Source of the DNA: Budorcas taxicolor
Taxonomy: Eukaryota > Chordata > Mammalia > Artiodactyla > Bovidae
Direction of reading: 5' to 3'
NCBI RefSeq assembly: GCF_023091745.1
Contig: NC_068935.1
Location: 64,070,724-64,134,723, forward strand
Length of the DNA: 64,000 nucleotides
A program made the position numbers and the translations under genes. The notes under the pieces are model-generated. The model ran no database searches. It saw only the letters and a list, made by a program, of their open reading frames with translations, and was not told the origin of the DNA. Shown here piece after piece: positions 56,681 to 64,000 of the stretch (positions are counted from its first letter, which is position 1; every line of letters starts with the position of its first letter).

Positions 56681-58635
56681 TTAGAGAAACACATGCAGAG
56701 TGAGATACACACTCAGATGGAGTGAGAGAGAGACATCCACACAGAGAGAGAGAAACAGACAGAGGCATACACACAAAGAGAGACTAAAACACAGACTGAG
56801 ACACACATACATGGAGAGGCACACAGAAACACAGCCACTGAGAGACACACACTGAGACACACAGACACTGAGACACATACACATCCAGAGAGAGAGACAC
56901 ACACACGCTACATATCAGAAACATTCACACTGAAGGAGACACACTCACTGAGAGAGACACAGAGAGAGAGACACACACAATGAGACAGACATCCACACAG
57001 AGGAGGAGAAATAGGCACTGAGAGACACACACACTGGGAGAGACATACACACTGAGTGAGAGGCACAAACATTGGGAGACACACACGGTGAAACCCACAC
57101 ACAGGCTTAGAGACATAGACATACTGAGAGAGAGACTCACACACCCTGAGAGACACAAACACCCTGAGAGACAGACACACTGAGACACTCACACAATCCC
57201 TAAAAACAGACACGCAACACTGAGGCAGACGCACAGTGAGACAGACACACACACATTGAGAGACACATGGGAGAAACACACACAGAGACACTCTGGGAGT
57301 CACACAGAGCCACACATACACAGAAACACACACCAAAGAGACACACACACAATGAGAGTTCTCCACACAAACTGAGAGAGAGAGACAGACACACACATGC
57401 AGAGAGACACACACACTGAGGGAGACATACACAGTGGGAGAGAGACACAGATATTGTGAGACACACACACACTGAGACGAACACACACACTTACGGACAT
57501 AAACATACAGAGAGAGACACACGCACACCCTGAGAGATAGGGGGACAAGCACAGCGACAGAGAAATACACTCACAGAGAAAAATTTCACCAGTGAGAGAG
57601 AGTCTCCAAACAGAGAGAGACAAGAGAGACATGCACACTCAGAGACTCACACTGAAACACATACAGATACAGAGAGAGACACGCACACACAGAGACACAT
57701 ACACACTGAGAAACAGACACACACTGAGAGAGCCACACTCACAGGGGCCCACAGAGACACACACACTCAGAGAGCAAGACACACAGAATGAGAGAGTCAC
57801 ACACACTGAGAAGGAGACACAAACGCCCTGAGAGACACACACAGCAGAGAGACGTACACATTCACAGTGAGAAACACACACTGAGAGACATACACACCCA
57901 CAGAGACACACACAAACAGGGTAAGCAACAGAAACACTCACACTGAAGGAGTCACACACACTGAGAGAGACACACAACCTGAGAGAGAGACACAAACAGC
58001 CAGAGAGTCACACATTCTGAAACACACACATGGAGACACACAAATTGCAAGTGACATACATGTTGACAGAGACACACACACACAGATACACACACACACA
58101 CACAGAGAACGAGCCATCCGCAGAGAGAGAGAGAAACACAGAAAGAGTCACACACACAAACAGAGACCAAAACACTGACTGAGAGATACATACACGTAGA
58201 GGCAATGCAGAGACACATAGAGACACACACACTGAGACACATACACATACAGAGGTTAACACACACACTAAGAACCAGAAACACACACTGAGAGAGACAC
58301 ACACAGGCACCCTCAGAGACACACACACTCAAAGAGCAAGGCACACACACTGAGAGTCACACACACTGAGAGAGAGATGCAAACACGCTGAGAGTCATAC
58401 ACAAGAGAGAGACACGCACATTCACAGGGAGACACACACACCGAGAAACATAAACACTGAGAGACACACACGCTAAGAACCAGAAACCCTCACACTGAAC
58501 GCGTCACACACACTGAGAGAGACACACAACCTGAAATTGAGACAAAAACACTCGGAGAGTCACACATTCTGAGACACACACACGGAGACACAAAAATTGA
58601 GAGTGTCACCTACGTGGACAGAGGCACACCCACAC
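56681..58635 (+). repeat. Unit 30, family B (B2), 1,955 bp
   Basis: The first part has CACTCAGATGG as in unit 25; the remainder is B2 as in units 23 and 28 (CACCAAAGAGACAC near 57331, TTACGGACATAAAC near 57491). A private CACACCCTGAGAG is present near 57525. Confidence 0.96.
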
Positions 58636-60593
58636 TTAGAGAAACACATACAGAGTGAGATACACACTCACATGGAGTGAGAGAGAGACATCCACACAGA
58701 GAGAGAGAAACAGACAGAGGCATACACACAAAGAGAGACTAAAACACAGACTGAGACACACATACATGGAGAGGCACACAGAAACACAGCCACTGAGAGA
58801 CACACATTGAGACACACAGACACTGAGACACATACACATTCAGAGAGAGAGACACACACACGCTACATATCAGAAACATTCACACTGAAGGAGATACACT
58901 CACTGAGAGAGACACAGAGAGAGAGACACACACAATGAGACAGACATCCACACAGAGGAGGAGAAATAGGCACTGAGAGACACACACACTGGGAGAGACA
59001 TACACACTGAGTGAGAGGCACAAACATTGGGAGACACACACGGTGAAACCCACACACAGGCTTAGAGACATAGACATACAGAGAGAGAGACTCACACACC
59101 CTGAGAGACACAAACACCCTGAGAGACAGACACACTGAGACACTCACACAATCCCTAAAAACAGACACGCAACACTGAGGCAGACGCACAGTGAGACAGA
59201 CACACACACATTGAGAGACACATGGGAGAAACACACACAGAGACACTGTGGGAGTCACACAGAGACACACACACACAGAAACACCCACCATAACGACACA
59301 CACACAATGAGAGTTCTCCACACAAACTGAGAGAGAGAGTCAGACACACACATGCTGAGAGACACACACACTGAGGGAGACATACACAGTGGGAGAGAGA
59401 CACAGATATTGTGAGACACACGCACACTGAGACGCACACACACACTTCGGGATATAAACATACAGAGAGAGACACAGGCACACGCTGAGAGATAGGGGGA
59501 CAAACACAGCGAGAGAGAAATAACACTCACAGAGAAAGACTTCACCACTGAGAGAGAGTCTCCAAACAGAGAGAGACAAGAGAGACATGCACACTCAGAG
59601 ACTCACACTGAAACACATACAGATACAGAGAGAGACACGCACACACAGAGACACATACACACTGAGAAACAGACACACACACACTGAGAGAGCCACACTC
59701 ACAGGGGCCCACAGAGACACACACACTCAGAGAGCAAGACACACAGAATGAGAGACTCACACACTCTGAGAAGGAGACACAGACGCCCTGAGAGTCACAC
59801 ACAGCAGAGAGACGTACACATTCACAGTGAGACACACACACTGAGAGACATACACACACACAGAGACACACACAAACAGGGTAAGAAACAGAAACACTCA
59901 CACTGAAGGAGTCACACACACTGAGAGAGACACACAACCTGAGAGAGAGACACAAACAGCCGGAGAGTCACACATTCTGAAACACACACATGGAGACACA
60001 CAAATTGCAAGTGACATACATGTTGACAGAGACACACACACACAGATACACACACACACACAGAGAAAGAGCCATCGGCAGAGAGAGAGAGAAACACAGA
60101 AAGAGTCACACACACAAACAGAGACTAAAACACTGACTGAGAGATACATACACGTAGAGGCAATGCAGAGACGTAGAGACACACACACTGAGACACATAC
60201 ACATACAGAGGTTAACACACACACTAAGAACCAGAAACACACACTGAGAGAGACACACACAGGCACCCTCAGAGACACACACACTCAAAGAGCAAGGCAC
60301 ACACACTGAGAGTCACACACACTGAGAGAGAGACGCAAACACGCTGAGAGTCATACACAAGAGAGAGACACGCACATTCACAGGGAGACACACACACACT
60401 GAGAAACATACACACTGAGAGACACACATGCTAAGAACCAGAAACCCTCACACTGAACGTGTCACACACACTGAGAGAGACACACAACCTGAAATTGAGA
60501 CAAAAACACTCGGAGAGTCACACATTCTGAGACACACACACGGAGACACAAAAATTGAGAGTGTCACTTACGTGGACAGAGGCACACCCACAC
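58636..60593 (+). repeat. Unit 31, family A (A3), 1,958 bp
   Basis: A3 markers are present. Its length equals that of unit 29 plus the long form of the 14-bp indel. The GAACGCGTC island reads GAACGTGTC with T at 60460, a CpG-to-TpG change, and CACTTACGTGG near 60566 replaces CACCTACGTGG. GAGAGAGTCAGAC near 59333 is also private. Confidence 0.97.
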
Positions 60594-62491
60594 TTAGAGA
60601 AACACATGCAGAGTGAGATACACACTCACATGGAGTGAGAGAGAGACATCCACACAGAGAGAGAGAAACAGACAGAGGCATACACACAAAGAGAGACTAA
60701 AACACAGACTGAGACACACATACATGGAGAGGCACACAGAAACACACCCACTGAGAGACACACACTGAGACACACAGACACTGAGACACATACACATCCA
60801 GAGAGAGAGACACACACACGCTACATATCAGAAACATTCACACTGAAGGGGACACACTCACTGAGAGAGACACAGAGAGAGAGACACACACAATGAGACA
60901 GACATCCACACAGAGGAGGAGAAATAGGCACTGAGAGACACACACACTGGGAGAGACATACACACTGAGTGAGAGGCACAAATATTGGGAGACACACACG
61001 GTGAAACCCACACACAGGCTTAGAGACATAGACATACTGAGAGAGAGACTCACACACCCTGAGAGACACAAACACCCTGAGAGACAGACACACTGAGACA
61101 CTCACACAATCCCTAAAAACAGACACGCAACACTGAGGCAGACGCACAGTGAGACAGACACACACACATTGAGAGACTCATGGGAGAAACACACACAGAG
61201 ACACTCTGGGAGTCACACAGAGCCACACATACACAGAAACACACACCATAAAGACACACACACAATGAGAGTTCTCCACACAAACTGAGAGAGAGAGACA
61301 GACACACACATGCTGAGAGACACACACACTGAGACGAACACACACACTTAGGGACATAAACATACAGAGAGAGACACACGCACACACTGAGAGATAAGGG
61401 GACAAGCACAGCGACAGAGAAATACACTCACAGAGAAAAATTTCACCACTGAGAGAGAGTCTGCAAACAGAGAGAGACAAGAGAGACATGCACACTCAGA
61501 GACTCACACTGAAACACATACAGATACAGAGAGAGACACGCACACACAGAGACACATACACACTGAGAAACAGACACACACTGAGAGAGCCACACTCACA
61601 GGGGCCCACAGAGACACACACACTCAGAGAGCAAGACACACAGAATGAGAGAGTCACACACACTGAGAAGGAGACACAAACGCCCTGAGAGACACACACA
61701 GCAGAGAGACGTACACATTCACAGTGAGACACACACACTGAGAGACATACACACCCACAGAGACACACACAAACAGGGTAAGAAACAGAAACACTCACAC
61801 TGAAGGAGTCACACACACTGAGAGAGACACACAACCTGAGAGAGAGACACAAACAGCCAGAGAGTCACACATTCTGAAACACACACATGGAGACACACAA
61901 ATTGCAAGTGACATACATGTTGACAGAGACACACACACAGATACACACACACACACACAGAGAACGAGCCATCCGCAGAGAGAGAGAGAAACACAGAAAG
62001 AGTCACACACACAAACAGAGACCAAAACACTGACTGAGAGATACATACACGTAGAGGCAATGCAGAGACACATAGAGACACACACACTGAGACACATACA
62101 CATACAGAGGTTAACACACACACTAAGAACCAGAAACACACATTGAGAGAGACACACACAGGCACCCTCAGAGACACACACACTCAAAGAGCAAGGCACA
62201 CACACTGAGAGTCACACACACTGAGAGAGAGTATGCAAACACGCTGAGAGTCATACACAAGAGAGAGACCCGCACATTCACAGGGAGACACACACACTGA
62301 GAAACATAAACACTGAGAGACACACACGCTAAGAACCAGAAACCCTCACACTGAACGCGTCACACACACTGAGAGAGACACACAACCTGAAATTGAGACA
62401 AAAACACTCGGAGAGTCACATATTCTGAGACACACACACGGAGACACAAAAATTGAGAGTGTCACCTACGTGGACAGAGGCACACCCACAC
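60594..62491 (+). repeat. Unit 32, family B (B3), deleted, 1,898 bp (shortest)
   Basis: Relative to unit 22 it lacks 56 bp in the middle, just left of the B core near 61347. The loss joins two copies of ACACACACTGAG at 61321-61334. It also lacks one CA near 61930 and has one extra base near 62229 (GAGAGTATGCAAAC). These three changes account exactly for 1,955 bp becoming 1,898 bp. Confidence 0.96.
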
Positions 62492-64000
62492 TTAGAGAAA
62501 CACATACAGAGTGAGATACACACTCACATGGAGTGAGAGAGAGACATCCACACAGAGAGAGAGAAACAGACAGAGGCATACACACAAAGAGAGACTAAAA
62601 CACAGACTGAGACACACATACATGGAGAGGCACACAGAAACACAGCCACTGAGAGACACACACTGAGACACACAGACACTGAGACACATACACATTCAGA
62701 GAGAGAGACACACACACGCTACATATCAGAAACATTCACACTGAAGGAGACACACTCACTGAGAGAGACACAGAGAGAGAGACACACACAATGAGACAGA
62801 CATCCACACAGAGGAGGAGAAATAGGCACTGAGAGACACACACACTGGGAGAGACATACACACTGAGTGAGAGGCACAAACATTGGGAGACACACACGGT
62901 GAAACCCAAACACAGGCTTAGAGACATAGACATACAGAGAGAGAGACTCACACACCCTGAGAGACACAAACACCCTGAGAGACAGACACACTGAGACACT
63001 CACACAATCCCTAAAAACAGACACGCAACACTGAGGCAGACGCACAGTGAGACAGACACACACACATTGAGAGACACATGGGAGAAACACACACAGAGAA
63101 ACTGTGGGAGTCACACAGAGACACACACACACAGAAACACCCACCATAACGACACACACACAATGAGAGTTCTCCACACAAACTGAGAGAGAGAGACAGA
63201 CACACACATGCTGAGAGACACACACACTGAGGGAGACATACACAGTGGGAGAGAGACACAGATATTGTGAGACACACGCACACTGAGACGCACACACACA
63301 CTTCGGGATATAAACATACAGAGAGAGACACAGGCACACGCTGAGAGATAGGGGGACAAACACAGCGAGAGAGAAATAACACTCACAGAGAAAGACTTCA
63401 CCACTGAGAGAGAGTCTCCAAACAGAGAGAGACAAGAGAGACATGCACACTCAGAGACTCACACTGAAACACATACAGATACAGAGAGAGACACGCACAC
63501 ACAGAGACACATACACACTGAGAAACAGACACACACACACTGAGAGAGCCACACTCACAGGGGCCCACAGAGACACACACACTCAGAGAGCAAGACACAC
63601 AGAATGAGAGACTCACACACTCTGAGAAGGAGACACAGACGCCCTGAGAGTCACACACAGCAGAGAGACATACACATTCACAGTGAGACACACACACTGA
63701 GAGACATACACACACACAGAGACACACACAAACAGGGTAAGAAACAGAAACACTCACACTGAAGGAGTCACACACACTGAGAGAGACACACAACCTGAGA
63801 GAGAGACACAAACAGCCGGAGAGTCACACATTCTGAAACACACACATGGAGACACACAAATTGCAAGTGACATACATGTTGACAGAGACACACACACACA
63901 GATACACACACACACACAGAGAAAGAGCCATCGTCAGAGAGAGAGAGAAACACAGAAAGAGTCACACACACAAACAGAGACTAAAACACTGACTGAGAGA
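62492..64000 (+). repeat. Unit 33, family A (A3), cut by window edge
   Basis: The first 1,509 bp of an A3 unit are present. Private changes are GAAACCCAAACACAGG near 62900, GAGAAACTGTGGG near 63096, GAGAGACATACACATTC near 63662 and CATCGTCAGAG near 63928; the last two remove CpG or CpG-adjacent sites. Confidence 0.96.

Larger units (their letters stand above)
47191..56925 (+). repeat. Higher-order repeat: 9,734-bp five-unit block, right copy
   Basis: It runs from unit 25 after the junction through unit 29 to the first part of unit 30. It ends where unit 30 stops resembling unit 25 (GAAGGAGACAC near 56930 against GTAGGGGACAC near 47198). The block shares its ordered series B1 short, B1, B3, B2, A3 with the left copy. 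Confidence 0.9.
52782..60593 (+). repeat. Higher-order repeat: 3,899-bp dimer, two copies
   Basis: Units 28-29 and 30-31 each pair a B2 with an A3 unit, with anchors at 52782/56681 and 54737/58636, both 3,899 bp apart. The second dimer overlaps the end of the right five-unit block, so this duplication and the five-unit duplication shared an edge or followed one another. Confidence 0.85.
1..64000. repeat. Satellite array, about 1.95-kb unit, head to tail
   Basis: The anchor TTAGAGAAACACAT (or a one-base variant) recurs 33 times, at 210, 2152, 4130 and so on to 62492, with spacings of 1,898-1,978 bp. The text between anchors is nearly the same each time, in one orientation, with no interruption by unique DNA. 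Units carry one of two middle segments. Family A has TTCGGGATATAAAC about 810 bp after the anchor, followed by CAGGCACACGCTGAG. Family B has TTAGGGACATAAAC followed by CACGCACACACTGAG. Farther on, A tends to read CAGCCGGAG, CATCGGCAG and CAGAGACGTAGAG, where B reads CAGCCAGAG, CATCCGCAG and CAGAGACACATAGAG. Unit phase in this annotation is arbitrary. Both window edges lie inside the array, so its true length exceeds 64 kb. The repeat family is not one I recognise by name. Confidence 0.98.

Noticed and set aside
37460..56925. The 9.7-kb duplication treated purely as an assembly error
   Set aside because: The two copies differ at several private bases (for example near 38681, 39724, 49693 and 52035), so they are not one sequence entered twice; read support would still be needed to be certain.
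210..63971. Several hundred open reading frames of 60-357 codons, mainly on the minus strand
   Set aside because: All frames of the same DNA give the same Cys/Val/Ser/Leu-rich text, the + strand lacks T so few stop codons form on the other strand, there are no recognisable domains or initiation signals, and copies are separated by indels of 2, 14, 20 and 56 bp. Their similarity between units reflects repeat homogenisation.
1..64000. CRISPR array
   Set aside because: The short repeats are degenerate and unequal in length with no constant repeat-spacer alternation, and the 1.95-kb period is far outside CRISPR dimensions.
1..64000. Transposable element or its long terminal repeats as the unit
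   Set aside because: I found no terminal inverted repeats, target-site duplications, poly(A) tail or element-coded protein in any unit; all units abut directly.

Overview
The whole 64-kb window is one tandem satellite array. I see no gene in it, and no single-copy flanking DNA at either end. The repeat unit is about 1.95 kb. Using the anchor TTAGAGAAACACAT as an arbitrary phase mark, 33 units start in the window (32 complete, one cut by the right edge), preceded by the last 209 bases of another. Complete units range from 1,898 to 1,978 bp, with a mean of about 1,946 bp, and all run head to tail. Each unit is built from degenerate CA- and GA-rich text, roughly CACACACTGAGAGA. The + strand is very poor in T (about one base in fifteen by eye). 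A few less simple islands recur once per unit, such as GGGGCCCAC, GAACGCGTCAC, GGTTAAC, AATCCCTAAAAAC and GATATTGTGAG.

The organism is almost certainly a eukaryote, and a vertebrate is plausible. Long homogenised satellites with higher-order repeats are typical of such genomes, and many differences between units look like decay of CpG to TpG or CpA, as expected in a methylated genome. The species cannot be read from the sequence. The array may be centromeric, subtelomeric, interstitial or on a sex chromosome; nothing here decides between these.

Layout: units fall into two families that differ mainly in the middle of the unit. Family A has a TTCGGGATATAAAC core and family B a TTAGGGACATAAAC core; several units switch between the two. 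Higher-order structure changes along the window: 1-8015, units 1 and 4 are sisters 5.86 kb apart; 8016-21665, mixed A, B and mosaic units; 21666-39151, alternation of A2 and B1 units that settles into a 3,887-bp dimer repeated three times; about 37.2-56.9 kb, a five-unit block of 9,734 bp present twice in tandem with a junction near 47.1-47.2 kb; 52782-60593, a 3,899-bp dimer twice; 60594-62491, a unit shortened by a 56-bp deletion. Within each unit about 1.1 kb is itself an old tandem duplication of a roughly 555-bp segment, so duplication is visible at about 14 bp, 555 bp, 1.95 kb, 3.9 kb and 9.7 kb.

Many open reading frames of 60-357 codons can be drawn, mostly on the minus strand. They are a by-product of composition: overlapping frames of the same DNA all give the same Cys/Val/Ser/Leu-rich text, and indels that are not multiples of three separate the copies. 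I call no CDS, RNA gene or mobile element.
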